A stretch of 18,645 nucleotides of DNA from Sphingomonadales bacterium UBA7473 (GTDB lineage Bacteria; Pseudomonadota; Alphaproteobacteria; Sphingomonadales; Sphingomonadaceae), in assembly GCA_002478575.1 (NCBI GenBank), contig DLOX01000158.1, positions 1 to 18,645 on the forward strand. The letters run 5' to 3'. Shown piece after piece: positions 7,254-16,360 of the stretch. The notes below the pieces were generated by a model. It had not been told where the DNA came from. It did not search any database and was given only the letters and a program-made list of their open reading frames with translations. How positions within the stretch are numbered: the first letter of the stretch is position 1; every line of letters begins with the position of its first letter. The position numbers and the translations under genes are program-made.

Positions 7254-7859
7254 CTACGGGATCAGCCAAGTCCCCCGCCAAGCTGCTCCATCCCAATCAA
7301 AGCGCGCCCGCCGATGGCCAGACGCGGCCAAATAGAGCCATTCAACCGTCGTTACATCGATCAACAACACCGCAAAAGCAGGGCGAGCAGCCTCAGATTC
7401 GTCTTGAGAAGGGACCACCAATTCCTGCTCAGCCGTCAGTCCAGACATAGGCGCATCAACGGCGGTTCCCGGACCCGGGTTGGCAAGATAACAACGGCGG
7501 CTTGAGAGCGCGGACGCCGCCCAGGCTTTGTCCGCCGTTTCGCTGTCTTGTTCGATCCGCGCGGTGCCACTCAGGCGCAGTTGAATCTTCGCGGATGGAT
7601 CGTAGCCGATCACGGAAACGGGCGCAGCGTCGCCAATCTGATCGACCTTGGCTGAGCGAATATCGGTGTGAAACCGCATCCGCCGCTCTGTGCGATTCAC
7701 TTCGCGGAGCACCATCACCCGTTGTTTGGGTTTGCCGCTTGCATCAACCGTCCCCACCACCGGCGTATGAAGTGGCGAATTGCGATCGGCCTTGCCTCGC
7801 GTCCAACGCTGCCACAGCGATTCCAGTACTTCGTCCAAGGTCATTTCTGTCATAGCCAT
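7254..7859 (-). CDS. Pyridoxamine 5'-phosphate oxidase-like FMN-binding protein
   Basis: 201 residues with a split-barrel flavin-binding layout: MTLDEVLESLWQRWTRG, then HTPVVGTVDASGKPKQRVMVLREV, then RMRFHTDIRSAKVDQIG, then PVSVIGYDPSAKIQLRLSGTARI. It resembles the Alr4036-type branch of the pyridoxamine-phosphate-oxidase superfamily rather than PdxH itself, whose C-terminal substrate motifs I do not recognise here. A flavin-dependent oxidoreductase or flavin-binding role is likely; the substrate is unknown. The start at 7859 has a competing in-frame ATG at 7853 and neither has a clear ribosome-binding site. It is divergent from rmuC and convergent with the glycosyltransferase. The stop lies next to a palindromic repeat. 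Confidence 0.8.
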   Translation of the reverse strand: MAMTEMTLDEVLESLWQRWTRGKADRNSPLHTPVVGTVDASGKPKQRVMVLREVNRTERRMRFHTDIRSAKVDQIGDAAPVSVIGYDPSAKIQLRLSGTARIEQDSETADKAWAASALSSRRCYLANPGPGTAVDAPMSGLTAEQELVVPSQDESEAARPAFAVLLIDVTTVEWLYLAASGHRRARFDWDGAAWRGTWLIP

Positions 7860-7878
7860 CCCATGCGCGGAAAGGGGA

Positions 7879-7907
7879 TTGACCGCAAGTCGCGTTCTCT
7901 CTACGTT
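7879..7907 (+). promoter_or_regulatory. Candidate promoter of rmuC (leaderless)
   Basis: TTGACC (7879-7884) and TACGTT (7902-7907) are 17 bases apart. The expected transcription start, 6-7 bases further on, falls at the rmuC ATG (7914). No Shine-Dalgarno sequence precedes that ATG, which agrees with a leaderless transcript. The -10 box matches consensus at only 3 of 6 bases. Confidence 0.35.
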
Positions 7908-7913
7908 CTATTT

Positions 7914-9266
7914 ATGGCGACTACAGAATTCATCCTTGTCACGGCGTTTACAGCTCTTCTCTTTACGCTTCTGGGGTGGCTGCTGGGTGGGCGTAAGGCT
8001 GCTGGAGCGGTAGCTGAACGTGATTTGCATTTGAGCCAGTTTAAGAAGGCCATTGTCGATCTGGAATCGGCCGTGCGAGAGCGGGATGAGGCGCGGATCA
8101 GCTTTGCGGCGCTAGAAGCCGAATCGGATGCACGGGCATCGGCCTTTGAAGCTCAGCTTGCCCAATTGAAGGACGCAAAAGAGGCTCTTGCCGCTCAATT
8201 TAGCGACGTAGGTGGTCGCTTGCTTGGGGAGGCACAGCGCCAGTTTTTGGAACGCGCCGAAGAACGGTTTCGACAATCTGAAGAGTCAGCAGGGCAGGGG
8301 CTGAAGGCGCTGCTCGCTCCCGTCAATGAACGGCTTGCCCGTTATGAAGAGGCTGTGAAGCTTGTCGAAAATGAACGGCGCGATGCTTTTGGTGAATTGA
8401 AGGGCCTGATGGATTCGATGCGGATCGGTCAAGAGGCTGTGAAGACCGAAGCCGCTCGGCTTGGCAATTCGCTTCGCAATGCCCCCAAAGCGCGGGGACG
8501 CTGGGGTGAACAACAATTACGCAATGTGCTGGAGACGTGCGGCCTTTCCGAGCATGCAGATTTTCAAACCGAAGTCAGCGTTGAAGGCGCAGACGGCCGG
8601 GTGCGACCCGACGTCATCATTCGGGTTCCTGGCGGTCGGTCGCTGGTGGTTGATGCCAAGGTTTCGCTGAACGCTTATCAGGATGCCTTTGAGGCGTTGG
8701 ACGAAGGCGTGAAAGCGCAGGCGCTTGGCGCGCATGCTGCGGCGATGAAGGCGCATGTGAATACGCTTGGCAACAAGGCCTATTGGAACCAATTTGAAGA
8801 TGCGCCCGACTATGTGATCATGTTTGTGCCGGGCGAGCATTTCCTCTCCGCAGCGCTCGAAAATGATCCAGAGCTTTGGGATTTCGCCTTTGCCAAGCAA
8901 GTGTTGCTGGCGACTCCAACAAATTTGATTGCGATTGCGCGGACTGTGTCGGCTGTGTGGCAGCAGGAAAAGCTTGCTGCTCAGTCCAAGGAAATCGCGG
9001 CCTTGGGCAAAGAGCTTTACGCAAGGCTCGCAACCATGGGCGGCCATGTGACGCGGCTGGGCAAGAATCTCGAAACGGCGGTGGGCGCCTATAACAGCTT
9101 TGTCGGCAGCCTCGATTCGCAAGTGCTAACCCAAGCGAAGCGGTTCGAAGAGCTTTCCGTCGACACGGGAGCCAAGGAGCTGGAAACCCCACCTTTGGTG
9201 GAAAGCGCGGTGCGCCCCACCGTGAAGTTGGTGGCGTTGAATGACACTCAAGAGGCTGCTGAATGA
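7914..9266 (+). CDS. rmuC: RmuC-family DNA recombination protein
   Basis: RmuC limits recombination at inverted repeats in E. coli and is thought to be a membrane-anchored nuclease. 450 residues. A transmembrane segment lies at about 5-25 (FILVTAFTALLFTLLGWLLGG), followed by a charged coiled coil at about 35-190. The RmuC domain contains GRWGEQQLRNVLE (195-207), RPDVIIRVPGG (231-241) and LVVDAKVSLNAY (244-255). The last two match the D...(D/E)xK core of restriction-like nucleases, with D248 and K250 as candidates. The ATG at 7914 places the membrane segment at the N-terminus as usual; earlier in-frame starts (for example 7863) lie in sequence opposite the neighbouring flavoprotein gene. The stop overlaps the MOSC gene start (ATGA). 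Confidence 0.93.
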   Translation: MATTEFILVTAFTALLFTLLGWLLGGRKAAGAVAERDLHLSQFKKAIVDLESAVRERDEARISFAALEAESDARASAFEAQLAQLKDAKEALAAQFSDVGGRLLGEAQRQFLERAEERFRQSEESAGQGLKALLAPVNERLARYEEAVKLVENERRDAFGELKGLMDSMRIGQEAVKTEAARLGNSLRNAPKARGRWGEQQLRNVLETCGLSEHADFQTEVSVEGADGRVRPDVIIRVPGGRSLVVDAKVSLNAYQDAFEALDEGVKAQALGAHAAAMKAHVNTLGNKAYWNQFEDAPDYVIMFVPGEHFLSAALENDPELWDFAFAKQVLLATPTNLIAIARTVSAVWQQEKLAAQSKEIAALGKELYARLATMGGHVTRLGKNLETAVGAYNSFVGSLDSQVLTQAKRFEELSVDTGAKELETPPLVESAVRPTVKLVALNDTQEAAE

Positions 9267-9805
9267 CGCCTCAGGTGGTGAGCGTTTCGGCGCGGGATGG
9301 TCATGGTTTGGGCAAGGATGTGTTCCCCTCCATCTTCTTGGTCGCGCGCGAAGGCGTGGCGGGCGATGCGCATCGCGGTGAGACGGTCAAACATCGCAGC
9401 CGAGTCGCCAAAGACCCAACGCAGCCCAATCTGCGGCAAGTGCATTTGATCCATGCCGAATTGCTTGATGAAATCGCGGACAAGGGCTTTGTCGTCGCGC
9501 CCGGAGATTTGGGGGAAAATATCCTCACCCGTCACATTGATCTGTTGGGCCTCAGCGCTGGTACTGTACTGCGCTTTCCATCTGGCGCGTCCATCGTGAT
9601 TACGGGGCTGCGCAACCCTTGCCATCAATTGAATGGCCATAGCGAAGGCCTGATGAATGCCCTGTTGGATCGGGGCGATGATGGCGGTTTGATCCGCAAG
9701 GGTGGAGTGATGGCGATTGTTCTCGAAAGCGGTGAAGTGGCGCAGGGTGACGCAATTGTTGTCGAAGCGCCGGCCGGGCCCCATACACCGCTTCTACCCG
9801 TTTAA
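9263..9805 (+). CDS. MOSC domain-containing protein
   Basis: 180 residues covering one MOSC domain, the fold found at the C-terminus of molybdenum cofactor sulfurases and in YiiM-like proteins that bind sulfur or molybdenum cofactor. Visible features are GVAGDAHRG (31-39), RQVHLIHAELLDEI, the GDLGENILTR strand-turn (81-90) and a cysteine, C120, in GLRNPCHQLNG, the expected position of the conserved reactive cysteine. It is probably cytoplasmic; the partner and substrate are unknown. It overlaps rmuC by 4 bases, so both are almost certainly on one transcript, and the galactose genes follow 56-62 bases later. I see no other molybdenum-cofactor gene nearby to explain its role. Confidence 0.85.
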   Translation: MTPQVVSVSARDGHGLGKDVFPSIFLVAREGVAGDAHRGETVKHRSRVAKDPTQPNLRQVHLIHAELLDEIADKGFVVAPGDLGENILTRHIDLLGLSAGTVLRFPSGASIVITGLRNPCHQLNGHSEGLMNALLDRGDDGGLIRKGGVMAIVLESGEVAQGDAIVVEAPAGPHTPLLPV

Positions 9806-9867
9806 CCTTGCGCTTGGTCCGCGCTATGACCATGGGCTGAGTTTCAAACCGCACAAGGAATTTGCGC

Positions 9868-11916
9868 TTGTCCCAGCCGGATTGGTTGATCCTCAATGGT
9901 CGCTTCGTCACAGCGATCCTCGAATGCTCGGCCACTGACGCGCCGCTGTGGCGTTATTGGGGCCCGCGCCTAGCTGACGGAGCAACGCCGGGTGCGGCCT
10001 TGCGTGAAACCCGCCCTTTGCCGACCTTTTCGCTCGATTTTGATCAGCCGCTTTCAATCTTCCCTGGGCTTGGTGTGGGTTGGTTCGGCCAATCGGCGCT
10101 GCTCGCCCATCGCGCCGGAGAGGATTGGACCTTTCAGGCCACATCCTGTCTGGTCGAGCGAGACGGCAATGCTGCGACGATTATCCTGCGCGATGATGTG
10201 GCGGCTATCGATGTGGAAATTCTCCTAAAGCTCGACCCGGCGAGCGATGTCCTCACGCTCTCAACCAAGCTGACCAACAAAGGCGACCAACCGCTTGATG
10301 TGCATTGGCTTGCAGCTGGCAATGTGCCGTTGCCCAGCGACGCGAAGGCCGTTCGATCCTATGGTGGTCGTCACAATGGCGAATTTGTGGCGATCGATGA
10401 TCCACTCTCTCGCAGCCTATGGCGGCGAGAAAATCGGCGCGGCTTAACCTCTCACGATGCCTTTCCCGGCGCGATTGTGACCTGTGATGATGGCACCACC
10501 TATGGTGCTCAATTCGCCTGGTCAGGCAATCATGCCCAACAGATTGAGTGGCTCGATGACGGCCGTTGGCATTGGCAGATGGGCGAATGGCTGGCGCCCG
10601 GGGAAGTGGCGCTCGAACCCGGCGAAGCTCTTGAAACGCCAGAGATGTTGGTCACTTGCGCCGCCGATGCCAATGGCGTCGCGCAGAATTTCCACGCTGC
10701 AATCCGATCTCGGACGAATTGGCCCGGCGGCACCATGAAGCCCCGCCCGGTTCATCTGAACACATGGGAAGGCTTCTACTTCAACCATGATGAGGCCGCA
10801 CTCAAAGACCTTGCAACATCAGCGGCAGAGGTAGGGATTGAGCGCTTCGTGCTGGATGATGGCTGGTTCGCAGGCCGCAATGATGACCGAACGTCGCTTG
10901 GCGATTGGTGGCCGGATGCGAACAAATACCCTAATGGTTTAAAGCCACTCGCCGATCATGTGACGGGTCTCGGCATGGAGTTTGGCCTGTGGGTCGAACC
11001 AGAAATGGTCAATCCCGATAGTGAGCTTTGCCGCACCTATCCTGATTGGGCTTTCTGCGTGCAAGGCCGCCCCGCGATCACTGCGCGCAATCAGCTCGTC
11101 CTTGATCTGACGCGGCCAGAAGTCTGTGATTATCTCTATCAGAAAATCGCGGATTTGTTGGCCACGCTCCCCATTTCTTATCTCAAATGGGATCATAATC
11201 GCGATCTGACCGTCGCCGGGCAGCGCCCCAAATATCGGGCGCAAGTGCAGGAGGCTTATGCCTTGATGGCGCGGATCACCGCGGCTTTTCCGCATGTTGA
11301 GATAGAGGCGTGCGCTGGCGGCGGTGGCCGGATCGATGCCGGGATTGCGCGTTACACGCATCGCTTTTGGGTGAGTGATAACAATGACGCGACTAGCCGC
11401 ATCGCCATCCAGCGCGGTTTCCTGCAGTTCATGCCGCCGGAACTGATGGGCGCGCATATTGGTGCTGCGCCATCACACGCGACAGGCCGGGTGCAATCGC
11501 TCAACTTCCGCAGCATGGTCGCTTTGCCCGGGCATCTGGGCGTCGAATTTGATGTGCGCAAAGTGGAAGGTGCGCAGCGGGAGGCTCTGAAAAGCTGGAT
11601 TGCCACCTACAAGACGATGCGCGATCAACTTCATGGCGGCAAAGTCTGGACGGGAGATGCGGGAGACTCGCTTCTGTGGCAAGCGCATGGCGACGAAGGG
11701 GAAGTCATCCTGTTCCTTTATCGCACTTTGCCGACGGCGCTGCGTTACTCGCCCGCGATCAGACTGCCGATGCTCTCCGAAAAACGCCGCTATCGTGTGA
11801 CGCCGTTGGGCAAGGAAGCATCAGACCATGATGGTGCATGGCTGAAAGCAGCGGGCCTGCCCTCACCACCCCTGCGTGGTGAACAAGCGCAAATCTTCAG
11901 GATCATCGCCCTATGA
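9868..11916 (+). CDS. Alpha-galactosidase, glycoside hydrolase family 36
   Basis: Hydrolyses terminal alpha-galactosides such as melibiose or raffinose-type sugars to galactose. 682 residues, near the size of bacterial GH36 enzymes. An N-terminal beta-sandwich (about 1-290) precedes the barrel: LNTWEGFYFNHDE, VLDDGWFAGRNDD, then GLWVEPEMVNPDS. The nucleophile is D442 in YLKWDHNRDL and the acid/base is D504 in FWVSDNNDATSRI. No signal peptide, so it is cytoplasmic. No ATG fits the start. TTG at 9868 has AAGGA 8 bases upstream; TTG at 9862 is the alternative, with only 2 bases of spacing. The stop overlaps galT by 4 bases, which ties it to galactose catabolism. Other GH36 specificities cannot be excluded, but the context argues for galactoside use. 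Confidence 0.92.
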   Translation: MSQPDWLILNGRFVTAILECSATDAPLWRYWGPRLADGATPGAALRETRPLPTFSLDFDQPLSIFPGLGVGWFGQSALLAHRAGEDWTFQATSCLVERDGNAATIILRDDVAAIDVEILLKLDPASDVLTLSTKLTNKGDQPLDVHWLAAGNVPLPSDAKAVRSYGGRHNGEFVAIDDPLSRSLWRRENRRGLTSHDAFPGAIVTCDDGTTYGAQFAWSGNHAQQIEWLDDGRWHWQMGEWLAPGEVALEPGEALETPEMLVTCAADANGVAQNFHAAIRSRTNWPGGTMKPRPVHLNTWEGFYFNHDEAALKDLATSAAEVGIERFVLDDGWFAGRNDDRTSLGDWWPDANKYPNGLKPLADHVTGLGMEFGLWVEPEMVNPDSELCRTYPDWAFCVQGRPAITARNQLVLDLTRPEVCDYLYQKIADLLATLPISYLKWDHNRDLTVAGQRPKYRAQVQEAYALMARITAAFPHVEIEACAGGGGRIDAGIARYTHRFWVSDNNDATSRIAIQRGFLQFMPPELMGAHIGAAPSHATGRVQSLNFRSMVALPGHLGVEFDVRKVEGAQREALKSWIATYKTMRDQLHGGKVWTGDAGDSLLWQAHGDEGEVILFLYRTLPTALRYSPAIRLPMLSEKRRYRVTPLGKEASDHDGAWLKAAGLPSPPLRGEQAQIFRIIAL

Positions 11917-12944
11917 TCTTTGACCCCTCCGATCATCCGCATCGTCGCTATAATCCGCTCGCTGATGAGTGGGTCTTGGTATCGCCGCACCGCGCCAAGC
12001 GGCCGTGGCAGGGCCAAGAAGATGCACCGGAGTTAGCGGCGCAACCGCCCAATGATCCCAATTGTTATCTCTGCCCCGGCAATGCGCGCGTGACGGGTGA
12101 AGTGAACCCGGATTATTCCGGGCCCTTCGTGTTCAAAAATGATTTCGCGGCACTGATGCCCGACAGCCCATCGCCCGAAGCCGCAGACAAGCTATTCCGC
12201 GCCGAAGCCGCGCATGGGGAGAGCCGAGTGATCTGCTTCTCGCCTGATCATTCGAAGACGCTGCCGGAGCTCGCGCTTTCCGAAATTCGAAGCGTCATCA
12301 ATTGCTGGGCGGAACAATCAGCAGAGCTTGGCCAGCATTATGCCTATGCCCAAGTCTTTGAGAATAAGGGCAGCATGATGGGCTGTTCAAATCCGCATCC
12401 CCACGGGCAAGTCTGGGCAACTGATTATCTGCCCCAATTGGTCGCGACCGAGGATCGCACCCAGGCCGCATGGAGCGGCGCAAAGCCAATGTTGTTGGAA
12501 GTTGCTGAACGAGAAGCAGCCGGGCCACGCGTGGCTGTTGAAACCGAACATTGGCTCGCTATCGTCCCTTGGTGGGCGGCTTGGCCCTTTGAGACATTGC
12601 TTTTGCCGCGTTTTGCCGTGCAGCGCTTGGATCAATTGGACGATGCCCAGCGCGATGATTTGGCGGTGGCATTGAAAGAACTGACGGCGCGCTATGACAA
12701 TCTCTTCCGCTGCTCTTTCCCCTATTCCATGGGCTGGCACGGCGCGCCTTTTGTCGACACGGCCACCGATCATTGGCAGTTGCACGCCCATTTCTATCCG
12801 CCGCTCCTCCGCTCAGCCTCGGTTCGCAAGTTCATGGTTGGCTTTGAAATGTTGGCAGAGGCGCAACGCGATTTGACACCCGAACAAGCCGCCGAACGGT
12901 TGCGGAATGTCAGCAGCCTGCACTATCGCTCCGCTCATGATTGA
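11913..12944 (+). CDS. galT: Galactose-1-phosphate uridylyltransferase
   Basis: Leloir-pathway enzyme exchanging galactose 1-phosphate with UDP-glucose to give UDP-galactose and glucose 1-phosphate. 343 residues, the normal length. It carries the C51-x2-C54 metal site (NDPNCYLCPGN) and the HIT-like active site GCSNPHPHGQVW, with H164 as the nucleophile that becomes uridylylated. Conserved segments include DEWVLVSPHRAKRPWQGQ near the start and YSMGWHGAPF toward the end. The ATG overlaps the alpha-galactosidase stop (ATGA), and galK begins 8 bases before its own stop, so the three genes form a tightly coupled unit. Confidence 0.97.
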   Translation: MIFDPSDHPHRRYNPLADEWVLVSPHRAKRPWQGQEDAPELAAQPPNDPNCYLCPGNARVTGEVNPDYSGPFVFKNDFAALMPDSPSPEAADKLFRAEAAHGESRVICFSPDHSKTLPELALSEIRSVINCWAEQSAELGQHYAYAQVFENKGSMMGCSNPHPHGQVWATDYLPQLVATEDRTQAAWSGAKPMLLEVAEREAAGPRVAVETEHWLAIVPWWAAWPFETLLLPRFAVQRLDQLDDAQRDDLAVALKELTARYDNLFRCSFPYSMGWHGAPFVDTATDHWQLHAHFYPPLLRSASVRKFMVGFEMLAEAQRDLTPEQAAERLRNVSSLHYRSAHD

Positions 12945-14076
12945 AGCGCTCGATACCCTGTTTCGTGAGACGTTCGGCGAATTGCCGACGGTTGTCGCTC
13001 GTGCGCCCGGACGCGTGAATCTCATTGGCGAACATACCGATTATAATGATGGCTTCGTTTTGCCTTGCGCGATTGGCAAGCAGACTTTGGCCGCTGTTAG
13101 CGCGCGAGCGGACGGCATGGTGCATGTCATTGCGGCAGATCTTGGCGGGTTGAAAACCAGCTTTTCGTTGCGGGAGCCTATTGCGCCAAGCGATGCTGCG
13201 CCTTGGTCCAATTATGTGCGTGGGATGGTCCATGGGTTGATGGCGGATGGGCTTGCCCTGACCGGTGCGAATATCGCGCTCATCGGGGATATGCCGCAAG
13301 GCGCAGGGCTTTCCTCGTCGGCAGCACTCGAAAATGCGGTCGGTTTGGCGCTGGCGGCGCTCGGTGGACGGGCGGATATTGACCGTACCCAATTGGCTTT
13401 GCTTGGCCAGCGGACCGAACATGATTTTGCTGGATGCAAATGTGGGATCATGGATCAGTTGGCCAGTGCGCGAGCGGATGAAGGGGTAGCACTGCTGATC
13501 GATTGCCGATCGCTTGATGCAACGCCGATTTCCATACCCCCCGATTTGGCGATCATGATCGTTCATTCCGGCATCACGCGTGGGCTGGTCGATGGTGAAT
13601 ATAATGCCCGGCGTGCGCAGTGCGAGACGGCCGCGCTTCACTATGGTGTGGCGGCTCTCCGGGACTTGGTCGATGTGCCGCCCCAAGAAACGCTCGACGA
13701 TTTGGCTTATCGCCGCGCCCGCCATGTGATCACGGAAAATTCGCGAACCTTGGCGGCTGCGGATGCTTTGAATGCCGGAAACGCCGCTAAACTGGGTCAG
13801 CTGATGGCAGAATCGCATGCTTCCATGCGCGATGATTTTGAAATCACCTTGCCTGCCATCGATGATTTGGTGGCTTTGCTGCAAAAGGCGATTGGCGCAG
13901 AGGGCGGTGCGCGAATGACGGGCGGTGGATTTGGCGGCGCTGTGGTTGCGCTTCTCCCGGGGTCACGCGTCGATGAGGTCACGGCGGCTGTGCGCGCTAG
14001 CTATCAAACGCCATCGGGGCTGACGCCAAATATTCAGATTGAGAAACCTGCTCAAGGGGCGTCATTTTTGCGTTAG
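12937..14076 (+). CDS. galK: Galactokinase
   Basis: Phosphorylates galactose to galactose 1-phosphate, supplying galT. A GHMP-family kinase of 379 residues. The galactokinase signature GRVNLIGEHTDYNDG (25-39) binds the sugar. The phosphate-binding loop is GDMPQGAGLSSSAAL (116-130). The catalytic aspartate is probably D172 in KCGIMDQLAS. The third GHMP motif, ARMTGGGFGGAVV, is near the C-terminus. An in-frame start 30 bases upstream exists, but MIEALDTLFRETFGELP is the typical beginning, and the ATG at 12937 overlaps the galT end by 8 bases. Only 7 bases separate its stop from that of the convergent helicase gene, with no room for a conventional terminator between them. Confidence 0.96.
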   Translation: MIEALDTLFRETFGELPTVVARAPGRVNLIGEHTDYNDGFVLPCAIGKQTLAAVSARADGMVHVIAADLGGLKTSFSLREPIAPSDAAPWSNYVRGMVHGLMADGLALTGANIALIGDMPQGAGLSSSAALENAVGLALAALGGRADIDRTQLALLGQRTEHDFAGCKCGIMDQLASARADEGVALLIDCRSLDATPISIPPDLAIMIVHSGITRGLVDGEYNARRAQCETAALHYGVAALRDLVDVPPQETLDDLAYRRARHVITENSRTLAAADALNAGNAAKLGQLMAESHASMRDDFEITLPAIDDLVALLQKAIGAEGGARMTGGGFGGAVVALLPGSRVDEVTAAVRASYQTPSGLTPNIQIEKPAQGASFLR

Positions 14077-14083
14077 GCGACGA

Positions 14084-16351
14084 TCAAGCAAGCGTCACGA
14101 AACTATCCAAAACCCGTTTCCGCCCAGCCTGCTCAAAGTCAATCTCAAGCTTATTGCCTTCAATCTCAGCAACGCTGCCATAGCCGAATTTGGTGTGAAA
14201 TACGCGCTGGCCAAATGCGATGTCGCTGCGGCCCTTATTGCCGAGGCTGATTGCGGATGATCGCGCTTCGACAACCCGAGATGGCGTGGTCGAGTAGCTG
14301 CCTGATGCGCGTTGCCAACCCGGACCCCGTCCGGTGCCGCGCTGAAGATGGGCAAAGGGATCGCTGTTGCTCGCCCAATTGGCGCGCCACATCGTTTCTC
14401 CGCCCGCCATGCTGGTTTCCATGTCGATATGATCGGCGGGCAGCTCGGCAATGAAGCGAGAGGGGATAGAGCTGGTCCATTGACCATAGATGCGGCGATT
14501 GGCCGCGTGGAAAATCGTGCAGTGCCGCCGCGCCCGCGTGATCGCGACATAGGCCAAGCGGCGTTCTTCCTCGAGGCTGGCAAGCCCGCCTTCATCTAGG
14601 GATCGTTGCGATGGAAACACGCCTTCTTCCCATCCGACCAGGAACACTCGCTCAAACTCCAAGCCCTTGGCGGCGTGGATCGTCATCATGGTCAGCTTTT
14701 CGCCATCGGCGCTTGCTTCATTATCCATGACCAAGCTGACATGCTCAAGGAACGCGCCAAGCGTTTCATATTCCTCCATGGCGCGGACAAGCTCAGTGAG
14801 ATTTTCCAAACGCCCTGCGGCTTCAGCGGTTTTTTCGGCTTGAAGCGCGATCGTGTAACCGCTTTCATCAAGGATCGCGCGGGCAAGATCAGGATGGGAC
14901 AGGGCGGTCGCTCGATCCCGCCAGCTCGCCAAATCGCGAACGAACTGACCTAGGGCGCGTCGGGCTTGCGGCGTCAATTCGTCTGTCTCCAGAATATCGA
15001 CGGCGGCTTGCGTCAGCGGAACCCGCTGCAATCGCGCCAAGGTCTGCACCTTGGCCACAGCCTTGTCGCCGAGCCCCCGCTTGGGCACATTGACGATCCG
15101 TTCAAAGGCGAGATCATCGGCAGGCTGATTGACGAGGCGAAGATAGGCCAAGGCATCGCGAATTTCGGCACGCTCATAAAAGCGGAAGCCCCCGACAATC
15201 TTGTAGGGCAAGCCAATCGAAATGAAGCGGTCCTCAAACTCGCGCGTCTGAAATTGCGCGCGGACGAGGATCGCTGCATCGTCGAGGCTGCCGCCCGATC
15301 GCTGATGATCCTCGGCCAGCTCGCCAACCCGCCGGGCCTCTTCCGGGCCATCCCAAACACCTACGACCTTCACCTTGTCGCCGTCATTAAGCTCGGTCCA
15401 CAGTGTCTTGCCGAGCCGTTCGCCATTCTTGGCGATCAGGCCAGATGCCGCGCCGAGGATATGCGGCGTAGAGCGATAATTCTGCTCCAGCTTGATGATC
15501 TTCGCGCCCGGAAAGTCCTTCTCATACTTCAGGATATTGGCGACTTCCGCACCGCGCCAGCTGTAGATGGATTGATCATCATCGCCAACGCAGCAGATAT
15601 TCTTGCGAGTCTGAGCGAGCAGCCTCAGCCACAGATATTGGACGCTGTTCGTATCCTGATATTCGTCGACAAGGATATATTTGAAGCGCTTTTGATACTC
15701 CTCCAGCACATCCCGATGGCTCTTCAGGATCGTGAGCATGTGGAGCAGCAGATCGCCGAAATCGCAGGCGTTGAGCGCTTTCAGTCGATCCTGATAGAGG
15801 GTGTAGAGCTTTGCTCCGCGCCCTTCGGCAAAGCGCTCGCTTTCGCCTGCATCGATATCCGCAGGCATCAGGCCCTTATTCTTCCACTGATCAATCAGGC
15901 CGCCCAGAACCCGCGCGGTCCAGCGTTTCTCGTCTAGTTCTTCCAACGAGATCACCTGTTTCAGCAAGCGGATCTGATCATCCGTATCGAGAATGGTGAA
16001 ATTAGATTGGAGCCCAACCAGCTCCGCATGGCGGCGAAGCATTTTCGCGCCAATCGAATGGAAAGTGCCAAGCCAAGGCATGCCTTCCACGGCGTCGCCA
16101 ATGATCCTGCCGACTCGCTCTCGCATTTCCCGCGCGGCTTTGTTGGTGAAGGTCACCGCGAGGATTTCAGATGGCCAAGCGCTGCGGGTCGCGATGATAT
16201 GGGCGAGCCGGGCGGTGAGGGCCGCTGTCTTTCCTGTGCCAGCGCCCGCGAGCATCAACACAGGGCCATCAATGGTCAGCACAGCTTCCCGTTGGGGCGC
16301 GTTCAGGCCCTTCAAATAGGGGGCTTCCATCGATTGGGCCGGAATATTCAT
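14084..16351 (-). CDS. UvrD/PcrA-type ATP-dependent DNA helicase
   Basis: Superfamily 1A 3'-5' helicase acting in excision repair, mismatch repair or clearance of recombination intermediates. 755 residues, full length. Motifs in order: I AGAGTGKT (35-42), Ia AVTFTNKAAREMRER, II LVDEYQDTNS (227-236), III GDDDQSIYSWRGA (256-268), IV LEQNYRST, V MTIHAAKGLEFERVFL, and VI EEERRLAYVAITRARR. The C-terminal tail VFHTKFGYGSVAEIEGNKLEIDF is the Tudor-like domain of PcrA/UvrD proteins that binds RNA polymerase. The ATG at 16351 lies 9 bases after the exporter stop with only a weak AGG, so coupling is likely; an alternative ATG is at 16330. I cannot decide between the names uvrD and pcrA, which are orthologous in practice. 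Confidence 0.95.
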   Translation of the reverse strand: MNIPAQSMEAPYLKGLNAPQREAVLTIDGPVLMLAGAGTGKTAALTARLAHIIATRSAWPSEILAVTFTNKAAREMRERVGRIIGDAVEGMPWLGTFHSIGAKMLRRHAELVGLQSNFTILDTDDQIRLLKQVISLEELDEKRWTARVLGGLIDQWKNKGLMPADIDAGESERFAEGRGAKLYTLYQDRLKALNACDFGDLLLHMLTILKSHRDVLEEYQKRFKYILVDEYQDTNSVQYLWLRLLAQTRKNICCVGDDDQSIYSWRGAEVANILKYEKDFPGAKIIKLEQNYRSTPHILGAASGLIAKNGERLGKTLWTELNDGDKVKVVGVWDGPEEARRVGELAEDHQRSGGSLDDAAILVRAQFQTREFEDRFISIGLPYKIVGGFRFYERAEIRDALAYLRLVNQPADDLAFERIVNVPKRGLGDKAVAKVQTLARLQRVPLTQAAVDILETDELTPQARRALGQFVRDLASWRDRATALSHPDLARAILDESGYTIALQAEKTAEAAGRLENLTELVRAMEEYETLGAFLEHVSLVMDNEASADGEKLTMMTIHAAKGLEFERVFLVGWEEGVFPSQRSLDEGGLASLEEERRLAYVAITRARRHCTIFHAANRRIYGQWTSSIPSRFIAELPADHIDMETSMAGGETMWRANWASNSDPFAHLQRGTGRGPGWQRASGSYSTTPSRVVEARSSAISLGNKGRSDIAFGQRVFHTKFGYGSVAEIEGNKLEIDFEQAGRKRVLDSFVTLA

Positions 16352-16360
16352 CCTGAACGC

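Noticed and set aside
12910..13884. A 324-codon open frame on the minus strand opposite galK
   Set aside because: It mirrors galK, has no domain I recognise, and runs into the galT end.
14077..14083. A possible terminator between galK and the helicase gene
   Set aside because: The gap is 7 bases and I see no stable hairpin with a uridine run nearby.
14966..15937. A 323-codon open frame on the plus strand inside the helicase gene
   Set aside because: It is antisense to intact helicase motifs, and its sequence shows no recognisable domain or start signal.
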